The translations under genes and the position numbers were made by a program. This document shows, piece by piece, positions 46,766 through 56,057 of a stretch of DNA of 64,000 nt; the first letter of the stretch is position 1, and each line of letters starts with the position of its first letter. The notes under the pieces are model-generated. The model worked only from the letters and a program-made list of their open reading frames with translations, was not told where the DNA came from and did not search any database. The stretch covers positions 9,117 to 73,116 of the forward strand of contig CAZNPL010000035.1 in the NCBI GenBank assembly GCA_964574815.1, in the 5' to 3' direction. Source of the stretch: CAZNPL01 sp964574815. Lineage in GTDB: Bacteria; Planctomycetota; Phycisphaerae; UBA1845.

Positions 46766-48982
46766 ATGCAAATTCGGCGTAGGAGCTTCGGGCTTCATGG
46801 ATTAATCATCGTCGCGCTGCTGGGGGTGGTTCCGACGGAACAGGCCTTGGGGCAGGGCTTTTCGTACCAGGGGCAACTCAAAGACGGGGGCCGGCCATTA
46901 AATGCGGAGGTCGATTTTCAGGTTGCCCTCTGGAATGCGGCATCGCGAGGGACCCTGCTCGACCAGGTGGAGATTGCGCGCGTGGACGTGGTCGAAGGAT
47001 TGTTCACGCTTTATCTGAACTTCGACGCCCGATATTTCGACGGCAGCGCACGCTGGCTCGAATTCGCAGTGGCCGTTCCTTCGGGAAGAGACTTTGAACC
47101 ACTGGCAGGGCGTCAGCCGATCATGGCCGCTCCGTACGCCCTATTCGCGCTTGCCGGGAATGAGGGGCCTCCCGGGCCCCCGGGACCTGCGGGGACACTG
47201 GAACTGCCCTTCGTCGAATCAGTCGCCACCGACACCGTGGCCTTCGGCGTGACGCAGACCGGCCTTTTCTCCGCGGGGGCCTTCGCGATCGATAATGCGG
47301 ACAACACGCAGCCGGCGCTCTTTGCATCGAGCAACGGCTCCGGGCCGGCGTTCTTTTCAATAGCCGGCGCCGGACCGGGAGTATGGGTGTTGGCCGGCCC
47401 CGCTGGCGGCATCCCGGGATACTTCAACGTGCAAGGGGACACCGCCTCTCAGGACGCGCTGTACGCCAAGCATCAGGGAATTGGAACCGCTGGGCACTTC
47501 TGGGCGACCAAGCGGTCGAACACCGCACCGGCGTTGATTGGTGAGACCAGTGGCGATGGCTCGGCGGCATTGTTCAAGACAAACTCGGACGTCAACAACG
47601 TCAATATCGCGCCGACGGTTAAGGCGGAAAACCACGCCTGGGCGCCGGCCGGTAAGTTCACGATCCATAACGCCGGCACCAGCGCCAATACGGTCGAGGC
47701 GTCCACGGTCGGCAGCGGCAGCGCGCTGAAGGCCTGGACGACCGGCACCGGTCACGCTGCCGAAATCGAGATCGACAACGGCTCCAATTCGTCCCAGGCC
47801 TTGAGGGTCTCGACAAATGGCACGGGACCAGCGGGTTACTTCGTGACTACCGGCAACGAAGCTTCGGCAAATACCTTGGCCGCTGAGAATTTCGGTGACG
47901 GCAACGCTGTGTTCGGAAACACATGGGGGAATGGGTCTGCCATTTACGGTTACAGCAGTTTCGGTGGCAACGCCGTGTCGGGGCTCGCTGTCGATATAGG
48001 ACACGCCGGTTACTTCCAAATCTCGAACGGCGAGAGTACGCAGGCCGCCGTCGAGGCGACGACCAACGGTGACGGGCCGGCCGGCAACTTCACGAATACA
48101 AACGTCAGCGCTCCATCGGCCGCATTGACGGCCGAGACGACAAGCAACAGCCCGGCGGTCGAAGGGAGCCACACCAATGGGAACTACGGGCAGTTGGGGC
48201 TGGCGAACTTCGGCGTCTACGGCCGGCACGAGTCTGCAGACAGTTGGGGGTACATCGGCGGCCAGGACTACGCAGTTCTCGGTCAAGCCACGAACGGCTC
48301 CTACGGCTATCTCGGTAACTCCTTACGCGGTGCTGAGGGCGTAACCCGGCACCCAGAGGGTGCTGGCGTGTACGGACAGAACTTCGCCTACGACAATTAC
48401 GGCGAGCTCGGCAACTCCTCGTACGGCGTCATGGGGATCAGCAATCGCTCCGGCGGCGCCGGGGGCTACTTCCGCGCTTATGGCGGTGGCAACGCCCTTA
48501 TCGCCAATGGACGGGCGGAGATTCGCGGAACGGCGGAAGTCGAAGTCCTGCAAATCGTCGGCGGCGCCGACGTCGCTGAGCCGTTCGAGGTGAGCGGTCA
48601 GCAGACGCCGGAACCCGGGATGGTCGTGTCCATCGACCCGGATCAGCCCGGAAAGCTGCGCGTTGCTGACTGTGCTTACGACCGCACGGTCGCCGGCGTC
48701 GTCAGCGGCGCGGGCGGCGTGAGTCCTGGACTGACGCTTCAGCACAAGGGTACCCAGGCCGACGGCTCGGTTCCGGTTGCGCTCACCGGCCGGGTGTGGG
48801 TCTGGTGCGACGCCGACGCCGGCGCCATTCACCCGGCAGACATGCTCACGACCTCCGACCGCCCAGGCCATGCCATGAAGGTCACCGACCACAGCCGGGC
48901 GTACGGAGCCACAATTGGCAAGGCCATGACCTCTCTGGAGCAGGGCCGCGGTCTGGTGCTCGTTCTGGTCAGCCTGCAGTAG
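46766..48982 (+). CDS. Secreted fibre-like protein with short collagen linker and G2/S74-like C-terminal domain
   Basis: 738 residues from ATG 46766 (CGGAGG upstream; the longer frame is discarded). Signal peptide LHGLIIVALLGVVPTEQALG. The N-terminal FSYQGQLKDGGRPLNAEVDFQVALWN domain is typical of planctomycete fibre proteins. A GNEGPPGPPGPAG linker follows, then about 400 residues of Gly/Asn/Ala-rich degenerate repeats (TANGDGPAGNFTN, NYGELGNSSYGVMG) like a beta-solenoid or tail-fibre shaft. The C terminus (VAEPFEVSGQQTPEPGMVVSIDPDQPGKL ... TTSDRPGHAMKVTD ... GATIGKAM ... LVLVLVSLQ) resembles phage-tail maturation domains of the G2/S74 kind. Gene one of a rightward set with 34- and 18-base gaps. 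Confidence 0.8.
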   Translation: MQIRRRSFGLHGLIIVALLGVVPTEQALGQGFSYQGQLKDGGRPLNAEVDFQVALWNAASRGTLLDQVEIARVDVVEGLFTLYLNFDARYFDGSARWLEFAVAVPSGRDFEPLAGRQPIMAAPYALFALAGNEGPPGPPGPAGTLELPFVESVATDTVAFGVTQTGLFSAGAFAIDNADNTQPALFASSNGSGPAFFSIAGAGPGVWVLAGPAGGIPGYFNVQGDTASQDALYAKHQGIGTAGHFWATKRSNTAPALIGETSGDGSAALFKTNSDVNNVNIAPTVKAENHAWAPAGKFTIHNAGTSANTVEASTVGSGSALKAWTTGTGHAAEIEIDNGSNSSQALRVSTNGTGPAGYFVTTGNEASANTLAAENFGDGNAVFGNTWGNGSAIYGYSSFGGNAVSGLAVDIGHAGYFQISNGESTQAAVEATTNGDGPAGNFTNTNVSAPSAALTAETTSNSPAVEGSHTNGNYGQLGLANFGVYGRHESADSWGYIGGQDYAVLGQATNGSYGYLGNSLRGAEGVTRHPEGAGVYGQNFAYDNYGELGNSSYGVMGISNRSGGAGGYFRAYGGGNALIANGRAEIRGTAEVEVLQIVGGADVAEPFEVSGQQTPEPGMVVSIDPDQPGKLRVADCAYDRTVAGVVSGAGGVSPGLTLQHKGTQADGSVPVALTGRVWVWCDADAGAIHPADMLTTSDRPGHAMKVTDHSRAYGATIGKAMTSLEQGRGLVLVLVSLQ

Positions 48983-49016
48983 TCCAAACACGGACATTCC
49001 TCGGAGGAACGGTGAG

Positions 49017-50654
49017 ATGAAGACAATCGCGACTTTCCTTGCGTCGTTGCCCGTGTTGCTGCTGCTTGCGCCGATCGCCAGAGCGCAGGAAGACCCGACA
49101 GATACGAAGGTCATCCACGAGGCGTTTCCGGCACCGATGGTGCCCAAGCCCGTGACTGCGGCTGCGGCGCCGACGCCAGCGAGCGCGGAGCGTACCGACG
49201 CGTTTCAGCCAGGCGTGAACGTGCATGAACTCGTCAGGGTCACAGCGGAGGAGATTGCCCAGGTCGAACAACGTATGGCGGCAAAATATGGCAGCATCGA
49301 TGTCGCGCCGCCGCGTATCGGATTGCGGAGAACCATCGATACCGGCCCGCTTTCCGTGCAAGACGGATCGGCAAAAGTGACTGAGTTGGGAACCTTTGAG
49401 AAGCTGTGGACGATGAAGGTGCGCTCGCCCGGCGCCTACGGGATCCGCCTTCACTTCACCGATTTCGACGTCGACGAATCGTCGGTGCTCGTCTACGCCT
49501 ACACACGCACGGGGCAGTTGGTCGTCGAGGGGCCCTATACGCAGCAAGGTCCGCAGCGCGACGGCGACTTCTGGACGCCAACCTTGCCGGGCGACGAAGC
49601 ATTCGTCGAGATAACGGGCCGAACGGAGCCGCGGTTCAGGATCGAGGAGGTGATCCATTTCGACCATGATTTGAATGGCGAAGCGACGGAGAGCGCACTC
49701 GACGACGGACCGCCGCTGCTGGAATGCCACATAGATGTCAACTGCCATCTCGATTGGATCAATGTTCACGCAAAGAACGCGACCGGCAGAATGGCCTGGT
49801 GCGACGAGACCGGGGCCTGCGGCTCGTGCACGGGCACCATTCTCAACGACAAGGACGATGAGACCCGGGTGCCTTACTTCATCACCGCCCGGCATTGCCT
49901 GAGCACGCAGGCCGAAGTGGATACGCTCGAGGTGTATTGGCAGTACGAGACCGATTTCTGTGATTTGGATGGCGGCACGCCGCCCGTGTATCCGGGCACG
50001 CTTCCGAAATCCGTCGGAGGCAAGCTCCTGAACACCTACGGCGAGAACGACATGACCTTCATCCGTTTGAACGACAGTTGGGGGTACACGTTCGCCGGCT
50101 GGACGACGGACACCAGCGTCGGCGCGTACGGCATCCATCATCCGAAGGGATCCCACAAGCGAATCGTGTTCGTGTCGGACGTCGGGGTGTGCGTGGACAA
50201 CTGCTGGTGCCACGATGCCACCGATTACGACTACTACGATATGATCGATGGCCTGACACAGCCGGGCTCCAGTGGCTCAGGCGTGTTCAACTGGAACGGG
50301 CAACTCGCCGGCCAGCTCAGAGGGAAATGCACGGCCTATCACGACAGCGGCAAAGACCTGACCTGCAGCAATCTCGACGATTGGGCCCTCGTGTACGGCG
50401 AGTTCGAGTCGTCGTACGACCGAATCTCCCGCTATCTGAACATCGGGGGCACGATGTACGTGGACTGGGAGACCCAGTCGCTTATCCAGAACGGCACCGC
50501 GGCGTTTCCCTACGCCACCGTAGGCCAGGCGCACAACGGCGCCTGGGACACGCTTCAGATACGGATCAAACCCGGTGATTATCCTGAGAACATCACAGTG
50601 GACAAAGCGGTGACGCTCATGGCAGACGGAGGCGTTGTCACCATCGGCCAATAA
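49017..50654 (+). CDS. Secreted trypsin-like (S1/Lys-C-like) serine protease
   Basis: 545 residues, GGAGG upstream of the ATG, signal peptide MKTIATFLASLPVLLLLAPIARA. A propeptide or N-terminal beta domain (to about residue 230) is followed by a trypsin-like fold whose triad is visible: FITARHCLS (His), GENDMTFIRL (Asp) and QPGSSGSGVFNW (Ser, GSSGSG). Several Cys pairs suggest disulfides, as in lysyl endopeptidases. The C-terminal 65 residues (VDWETQSLIQNGTAAFPYATVGQA ... TVDKAVTLMADGGVVTIGQ) look like the first rungs of a right-handed beta-helix and may serve as an anchor or binder. Second gene of the set. Confidence 0.87.
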   Translation: MKTIATFLASLPVLLLLAPIARAQEDPTDTKVIHEAFPAPMVPKPVTAAAAPTPASAERTDAFQPGVNVHELVRVTAEEIAQVEQRMAAKYGSIDVAPPRIGLRRTIDTGPLSVQDGSAKVTELGTFEKLWTMKVRSPGAYGIRLHFTDFDVDESSVLVYAYTRTGQLVVEGPYTQQGPQRDGDFWTPTLPGDEAFVEITGRTEPRFRIEEVIHFDHDLNGEATESALDDGPPLLECHIDVNCHLDWINVHAKNATGRMAWCDETGACGSCTGTILNDKDDETRVPYFITARHCLSTQAEVDTLEVYWQYETDFCDLDGGTPPVYPGTLPKSVGGKLLNTYGENDMTFIRLNDSWGYTFAGWTTDTSVGAYGIHHPKGSHKRIVFVSDVGVCVDNCWCHDATDYDYYDMIDGLTQPGSSGSGVFNWNGQLAGQLRGKCTAYHDSGKDLTCSNLDDWALVYGEFESSYDRISRYLNIGGTMYVDWETQSLIQNGTAAFPYATVGQAHNGAWDTLQIRIKPGDYPENITVDKAVTLMADGGVVTIGQ

Positions 50655-50672
50655 ACCGACAGGAGAAGGACC

Positions 50673-51605
50673 GTGAAGATACACGCTTTCAATATTCAAT
50701 GGGGCATGCCGCTGGGCTTGGTCGTTGCCGCGTTGTCGGCACCGGTCGGGTTTGGGGCTGCCCTCGATATTCCCTGGTATACGATCGACGGCGGAGGCGT
50801 CATGTTGAGCCGCGGAGACCAATTGGAGCTTTCCGGCACGATCGGTCAGCCCGACGTCGGCGCGCTGACCGATGACAGCGGCCGGCTGACCTTGATCGGA
50901 GGCTTTTGGGCAGGCGTCAGTTCGGAGCCAACCTGCGAGACTGTCCCGCCGGAGATCGTGCACACCTCGGCCAGCGCAGCCACGACGGGCGCAAGCACGT
51001 CACCCTGCACCGGTTACATCGACCCGCGCCTCGAGAGCGACAATGGCGAATCCGTGAATCTCGGCGTGACCGAGTTGATGATTGTCTTCACCGAGCCGGT
51101 TTACGCCCTTGGGGTTGCGCCAAGCAACCCACCTGGAACCGGTAGCTTCACGGTGACCGAAACCGGCGGAGGCGAACCGCCGGCCGTGACGCTGGTCGAG
51201 CAGATTTCGCCCGAATCGTACCGTGTCGTTCTGGACCGGATCATCACGATTGGCGAATGGACCACCGTGAGGGCGAGCGTCCAGGACGCCTGCAGCAACA
51301 CGATCGCCGACACTGGCGACCTTGGTCCCGGTGCGGCAGAGCCCGACCGCATCGACATCGCGTACCTCCCCGGTGACGTCAACCAGGACGGGCTCGTGTC
51401 CCCTCAGGACCTCATCAACCTGAGGCAATTCCTCACGACCGGGAGTTTCCATAACGAGTGCGAGGACCTGTTGTACTTTGACATCGACCGGGACGGCGTC
51501 ATGCCCGAGCCGCAGGACCTGCTGCGTTTCCGCCAACTGATCGCGGGCACGTCACCGGCAACGCGATCGTGGACGCTCGCCACACTGAACGCGGAGCAGC
51601 CGTAA
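50673..51605 (+). CDS. Secreted dockerin-like protein
   Basis: 310 residues with a GTG start (GGAGAAGGA upstream), signal peptide ending near APVGFGA. The N-terminal part has YTIDGGGVMLSRGDQLELSGTIGQPD, the opening of a planctomycete exported family. The middle is a Big/FNIII-like beta domain. The C terminus carries two calcium-loop segments, GDVNQDGLVSPQDLINLRQFL and FDIDRDGVMPEPQDLLRFRQLI, arranged as in type I dockerins. No cohesin gene is present, so whether it binds a scaffold is unknown. Third gene of the set, 18 bases after the protease. Confidence 0.82.
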   Translation: MKIHAFNIQWGMPLGLVVAALSAPVGFGAALDIPWYTIDGGGVMLSRGDQLELSGTIGQPDVGALTDDSGRLTLIGGFWAGVSSEPTCETVPPEIVHTSASAATTGASTSPCTGYIDPRLESDNGESVNLGVTELMIVFTEPVYALGVAPSNPPGTGSFTVTETGGGEPPAVTLVEQISPESYRVVLDRIITIGEWTTVRASVQDACSNTIADTGDLGPGAAEPDRIDIAYLPGDVNQDGLVSPQDLINLRQFLTTGSFHNECEDLLYFDIDRDGVMPEPQDLLRFRQLIAGTSPATRSWTLATLNAEQP

Positions 51606-51680
51606 ATGTCAAAAGTTGAGCCCCCTCCGCCGGAAGGGGAGGCAGTTCGCGCAGGGAGGACGCGGCTCGTGTTTTCCTCA

Positions 51681-52778
51681 TCAGAGGCTCTTCAGCCGTT
51701 CCTGCTTGTCGTGCGTCCGAAGCGCCTCGATCAGCGGGTCCAGCTCGCCCTGCATGATCTTGTCCAGCGAATAGAGGTCCAGGTTGATGCGATGATCGGT
51801 GCACCGGTTCTGCGGGAAGTTGTACGTGCGGACGCGCTGCGAGCGGTCGCCGCTGCCGATCATCTTGCGACGCGTCGACGAGCGCTCCGTGTCGGCCGCC
51901 CCCTGGAAATGATCGAGCAGGCGGGCGGTCATCACACGCCGGGCTTTCGCCCGGTTCTTGTGCTGGGATTTCTCGTCACGCATCGACACCGTAATGCCCG
52001 TGTCCTTGTGAACCAGGCGGATGGCTGACGAAACCTTGTTGACGTTCTGGCCGCCCGGGCCGCCGGCTCGGGAGACATACTCCTCGACGTCGCTTTCCCA
52101 GTTGACGTGGATGTCGATCTCCTCGGGTTCGGGCAGGACCGCCACCGTCACGGCCGAAGTGTGCACGCGGCCTTGCGACTCGGTTTCCGGCACGCGCTGC
52201 ACGCGGTGGCCTCCACCCTCGTAGCCGAGATGTCTGTAGACGTCCGGGCCCTTGATGTTCAGCACGATCTCCTTGAAACCGCCCAGGTCCGACCCGGACT
52301 GGTCGATCACCTCGACGCGAAACTTCATGCGCTCGCAGTAGCGCAAGTACATCTCGTAGAGGTCGCGGACAAACAGGGCGGCTTCATCGCCGCCGGTGCC
52401 CGCTCTGATCTCCAGGATGATCGAGGATATCTGCGCGTCATCGTTGGTGACCATGCGCTCCTTCAGGCCTTCGAGGCGATCGTGATACTCGTGCTCGAGC
52501 CGTTCGATCTCGGCCGCGGCCAGGGCGCGCATCTCTCGATCCTCCGCCGGATCGGCGGCAATCGCACGGCTCTCCTCGAGCTCGTCCCTGACCTTGCGAA
52601 ACTCCCGAAACGGATCGACAAGACGCTTGAGCTGGCCCATCTCCTTGGCGATCGCGATGCTGCGGGTCGGATTCGAGGCGACCGCCGGCTCGTTCAACTC
52701 TTCCATCAGCTCCTCGTGGCGGTCGGCCAGCTCTTCGAGGCGTGCGACCAACCGTTCGTCAACTGTTTGCGTCGTCAC
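51681..52778 (-). CDS. prfA: Peptide chain release factor 1
   Basis: 365 residues. The GGQ hydrolysis motif is AGGPGGQNVNK. The stop-codon recognition region has GGHRVQRVPETESQGRVHTS, the P-x-T site of RF1 (here PET where E. coli has PAT). RF1 reads UAA and UAG at the ribosome. The GTG start at 52778 has GGAGGG eight bases upstream; a hairpin lies 30 bases further upstream. No hemK/prmC methyltransferase gene follows, unlike in many bacteria. Confidence 0.96.
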   Translation of the reverse strand: MTTQTVDERLVARLEELADRHEELMEELNEPAVASNPTRSIAIAKEMGQLKRLVDPFREFRKVRDELEESRAIAADPAEDREMRALAAAEIERLEHEYHDRLEGLKERMVTNDDAQISSIILEIRAGTGGDEAALFVRDLYEMYLRYCERMKFRVEVIDQSGSDLGGFKEIVLNIKGPDVYRHLGYEGGGHRVQRVPETESQGRVHTSAVTVAVLPEPEEIDIHVNWESDVEEYVSRAGGPGGQNVNKVSSAIRLVHKDTGITVSMRDEKSQHKNRAKARRVMTARLLDHFQGAADTERSSTRRKMIGSGDRSQRVRTYNFPQNRCTDHRINLDLYSLDKIMQGELDPLIEALRTHDKQERLKSL

Positions 52779-53116
52779 TCATGCACCCTCCGGCGATTGC
52801 CGGTTGCCGCGGCGTGTCGCCGCGCAATGAAAAACCACGCTGGCCGCCTTGTTCTTCTCGAACCGCCGCCGACGTGGCAACAAACACTGACCGAAGCTAA
52901 AGACGCGTCCCGGCAATACCGAGGACCGGGCGGACCCTCCCCTCATGAAAACGATCCGTCGAAAGCCGAGTTGTCGAGGGCTTCGATCGAGTCATCGCTT
53001 GTCAGTCCTCATCAAATCGATGCTGTAACGAGTATAGTCGGTTTAGACGCGTTGGCAACCTGTCAGAATTCCGTCCGTCGGAGTGATTGCGGCTCGGCCC
53101 AAGACCCGCCCTCGCG
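52779..53116. other. Intergenic region upstream of prfA
   Basis: 338 bases with no supported gene; it holds the prfA leader with a perfect hairpin (52808-52824) and the end of the phosphatase gene. Confidence 0.45.
52808..52824. promoter_or_regulatory. GC-rich hairpin in the prfA leader
   Basis: CGCGGCG, loop TGT, CGCCGCG: seven perfect pairs. It lies 30 bases before the GTG start and has no T-run after it on the minus strand, so it is not a standard intrinsic terminator. Could be a leader structure or chance in GC-rich DNA. Confidence 0.35.
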
Positions 53117-54298
53117 TTACTGATCGGCGGTGATTTCCATGGCGAGCACCGTTACGTCGTCCTTGGGGAGCAGAGAGCCCTGCTGTTGGTCGAGACGCTC
53201 GGTGAGCCGCACTGCCATCTGGTTCACAGGCAGGTCGGCCATCGTGGCCAGTACCGCCCGGTGATCCCGGAATCCCCCGCGCTCTTCCGTACCCACACGC
53301 TTCAAGGCGTCCTCCAGGCCGTCGGTGAACAGGATCACCTTGTCACCGGGGCTCAGTTGCACCTCGGCCGTCGAGCATTCAAACGTGGGAAAGAGCCCCA
53401 TTAACCCGCCGGGCGACTTGAGTTCGCGGGCCTGTCCGTCGCGTGCAACCAGCAGCGGATACGGGTGCCCGCCGCGGGCGTAACGCATCACGCCGGACCG
53501 CGTGTCGAAAAGGCAGTACAGGCCGGTGATGAACTGGCAGTTGGGAAGGCAGTATTGCGATAGGGCGTCGTTGAGCAGCTTCAAGGATTTATGCGGGTCC
53601 AGGACTCGGTACGCGTCGCCGTCGATTCGCCTGGTGACCATCGCCCGCTTCACGAACATGGTGAGCAGCCCTGCGGCCATGCCGTGGCCAACGGCGTCCA
53701 TGATGTAGAAACCGATGTGCGATTCGTCGATTTGCTGGACGTCGAACATGTCGCCCGACACCCAGGACGCGGGGCGGTAGACTGTTGCGAAGCGCAGGGG
53801 ACCGACCTGGGCCACGTCCCGCGGCAGGAAGTCGCGTTGCAGCCGGGAGGCCAGCCGCAATTCTTCGTCAAGTTCGCTGAAGTGTTTGTGCAGGCGGTTG
53901 CCGAGTTGCTGGACGCGTTCCAGCTCGCACTCGATCCTCCGAAGCTGTGCATGGAAGCGCGTCAGCGTGGACAGGCGGCGGGTGATCTCCTCCTTCGAAA
54001 CGTCTGCGCCCGTAAGGTCAACCAGAGCGCCCTCGGCAATGTGCAGTGCCGACTCCGCGCCACCGACGACGAGGGTCGGAACGCGACTGGACTCCAGCCA
54101 GCGAACAAACGAATCGGATTGCGAGAGGGTGCCGTCGTTACCGGCGGCCACCACCACCGCGTCGAAAACGTCCTCGCTCATCCGGCTCGAAACCGACTCG
54201 ACGTCCGGCGCTTGATCCACGCGCCACTCACCGGTGGCCAGGATTTCCGTCACCCCCGCCGGCAGCGACTCCGTGTCCCCAACCAGTAGCACGTGCAT
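53117..54298 (-). CDS. Response-regulator-like SpoIIE-type serine phosphatase
   Basis: 393 residues; ATG 54298 (GGGA upstream) starts a receiver-like fold directly (MHVLLVGDTESLPAGVTEIL), whereas the longer frame adds 24 Arg-rich residues. The N-terminal domain (1-115) keeps the strand pattern of a receiver but not a clear phosphorylatable Asp (FDAVVVAAGNDG). A coiled coil (about 125-165) leads to the phosphatase: RLASRLQRDFLP, SGDMFDVQ, IMDAVGHGMAAGLL, GGHPYPLL, LFTDGLEDAL and KDDVTVLAMEI, complete. Domain order matches RsbU-type regulators. Probably acts on a partner-switch antagonist not in this window. Confidence 0.9.
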   Translation of the reverse strand: MHVLLVGDTESLPAGVTEILATGEWRVDQAPDVESVSSRMSEDVFDAVVVAAGNDGTLSQSDSFVRWLESSRVPTLVVGGAESALHIAEGALVDLTGADVSKEEITRRLSTLTRFHAQLRRIECELERVQQLGNRLHKHFSELDEELRLASRLQRDFLPRDVAQVGPLRFATVYRPASWVSGDMFDVQQIDESHIGFYIMDAVGHGMAAGLLTMFVKRAMVTRRIDGDAYRVLDPHKSLKLLNDALSQYCLPNCQFITGLYCLFDTRSGVMRYARGGHPYPLLVARDGQARELKSPGGLMGLFPTFECSTAEVQLSPGDKVILFTDGLEDALKRVGTEERGGFRDHRAVLATMADLPVNQMAVRLTERLDQQQGSLLPKDDVTVLAMEITADQ

Positions 54299-54398
54299 GT
54301 GATCACGTCCCGTTATCGCGTGTCGCGCGGTGCCCCCGCGCAGTCCCTTATCGGGCCGACCCCGGGTCAATCAGACCGGACGATGGTGCGTCGGATGT

Positions 54399-54884
54399 TT
54401 ACCGGGAGCGCTTTAGAACGGACTGAGGAATATCGACGGGGTCCCCGGCCTCGATGTCGTAACGCTGCAAGGTGCCCGCCTTGACCTCCAGAACGTACCG
54501 ATAGGCCACACCAGGCCGGTGTGCCCTTTCGTCAAGGGCCTTCATGGTCATGACGCGGACGATCTTCATGTCTTCGTCGATGTAGGCGATGTCGAGGTCG
54601 ATGATGGTGTTCCTCATCCAGAAGCCGCGGTACTGGTCGCGTTGGAAGATGAACAGCATACCCCGCTCCCGGCCGTCGCCAAGCGGTGTCATTTCTTCGG
54701 CCGTGACGAACATGAGGCCCTTGAGTCGTTCATCGTCGTCGTCCGCGATCCAGGCGTGGACGGTCAGGTCTTCGATGTGCACGTCGGTAAGGCCGAGCTT
54801 GTCCAGCTCGTTAGGCTCGTTGGGAGCGCAGCTACCGAGTCCGAACATTCCGGTCATTGCGATCAGGGCCAGCAGCGCTTTCAC
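54399..54884 (-). CDS. DUF192 domain lipoprotein
   Basis: 161 residues, GTG start, lipoprotein signal (LIAMTGMFGLGSC, lipobox LGSC). The DUF192 domain follows: WIADDDDERLKGLMFVT, RERGMLFIFQRDQYRGFWMRNTIIDLDIAYIDEDMKIVRV and the closing VLEVKAGTLQRYDIEAGDPV. DUF192 proteins are small beta-sandwich exported proteins without an assigned function. Lies 41 bases after the next leftward gene and 100 bases before the phosphatase. Confidence 0.92.
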   Translation of the reverse strand: MKALLALIAMTGMFGLGSCAPNEPNELDKLGLTDVHIEDLTVHAWIADDDDERLKGLMFVTAEEMTPLGDGRERGMLFIFQRDQYRGFWMRNTIIDLDIAYIDEDMKIVRVMTMKALDERAHRPGVAYRYVLEVKAGTLQRYDIEAGDPVDIPQSVLKRSR

Positions 54885-54925
54885 AGGTTCTTTCCATTAC
54901 CCTGCCGTTGTGTGGCGGCGTTCGC

Positions 54926-55681
54926 TCACAGCCTGCTTGCGATGGCCTGGGCGAGCGGGTTCACCAGCAGCGGCACAACGCAATCGGCGGCCAGCTCATC
55001 CGCCCGGTCGAAGAGCGTCGAGGCCGATTCTCTCAATCCCTGGTCTCTGCCCACGTTCCAGTACTTCCGCACAGTCAGGAAGACGCTGAGGGGCTGGCGG
55101 GTGTATTCGCCGGTGCGAACCTCGTACGTGGCGGTTCGCGACTTCGTCTCGATGTACGCCTGCAGGTCGCATTCGGGGGTGAGGGCGATGCCGAAGTATG
55201 GCTGGGCGTCGATCGTGTGCGCGGCATCGTCGCTGAGCACGAACTGGCCCAGCGGATGGTCGGCCCACAGCGTTTCGGCGACCAGTTGATCGTGGTTGCC
55301 GCGATACTCGAGATCGAACCCGTAGATCGTCTCGAGGTGTTCGTAGTCCAGATCGCTGAAGGTCAGATGGTAGGGCGCCTGTTCGAGTATGACGTCCGCG
55401 AGCCGGCGGACGGCCTCAACGTTGGGCGGGCCGAAGTGTCCGAACCGGAGGCTGCCGGGCTCCAGCCGGAGCCAGCGTCGCGATTCGCCACCCTCGGCGT
55501 TCTCTTCGAGGACCAGGCATCCGTCGTCGCGGCGGCGAAGCTTCTGGAGGTGCGGGAATTCCTTGCGGACCGTGTCGAAGAAGTGGAGCACGGTCTCGCG
55601 GTCGAACCCCATGTCGAGCTTGAGGAAGAGCCGGCAGCTCACGTAGAAATCGTCGCAGAAGGTCGCGAAATCGGTGCTCAT
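54926..55681 (-). CDS. Conserved hypothetical soluble protein
   Basis: 251 residues from ATG 55681 (MSTDFATFCDDFYVSCRLFLKLDMG); the frame upstream carries 99 Pro/Arg-rich residues that look noncoding. Mixed alpha/beta, no signal peptide or helix through the membrane. Landmarks: VLHFFDTVRKEFPHLQKLRRRDDGCLVLEE, RWLRLEPGSLRFGHFGPP, YHLTFSDLDYEHLETIYGFDLEYRGNHDQLVAE and a C-terminal KSRTATYEVRTGEYTRQPLSVFLTVRKYW. I do not recognise a named family, but the composition and length are those of a real protein. Possibly the first gene of a leftward run with the DUF192 gene. Confidence 0.72.
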   Translation of the reverse strand: MSTDFATFCDDFYVSCRLFLKLDMGFDRETVLHFFDTVRKEFPHLQKLRRRDDGCLVLEENAEGGESRRWLRLEPGSLRFGHFGPPNVEAVRRLADVILEQAPYHLTFSDLDYEHLETIYGFDLEYRGNHDQLVAETLWADHPLGQFVLSDDAAHTIDAQPYFGIALTPECDLQAYIETKSRTATYEVRTGEYTRQPLSVFLTVRKYWNVGRDQGLRESASTLFDRADELAADCVVPLLVNPLAQAIASRL

Positions 55682-55992
55682 GGTCGTGCTCGGTGAAAGC
55701 GTTTCGTCCTTGTCATGGCCATGGGGAACGCTCCGAACCTCCTGATTATTATCGAGCGCCGGGCCTTTGACAACCAATGGAAACTTCGCCCCGCCACGAC
55801 GGAGACGCGGCGCGCCGGGTGGGGTGTCCGGCGCGCAAGGGATCGTTGGCATTGCATGGCTTGGCGTGAGATTCGCATTCTCGTTGCGGCTTGGCCGGAG
55901 ACTCATCCTCCCTGCGTGAGTCTCGGCAGGAGCCTCGCCCACACTTTGCCGCTGGGTCCGTATCAGTCTAGGCGGCATTCCGCTTTGGGAGC

Positions 55993-56015
55993 CACGGGCG
56001 GCTTACCCGCCCGTG
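55993..56015. repeat. Inverted repeat, 9-bp stem
   Basis: CACGGGCGG, loop CTTAC, CCGCCCGTG. No T-run on either side. Resembles the hairpin-forming intergenic elements of planctomycetes; could also be a transcript end. Confidence 0.5.
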
Positions 56016-56057
56016 CGGTTCCTCGAATATCGCTTCAGACATTCACACTGGCAGGAG

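Noticed and set aside
51606..51680. Terminator between the convergent dockerin-like gene and prfA
   Set aside because: A CCCCT/AGGGG stem of five pairs is present, but without a T-run on either strand.
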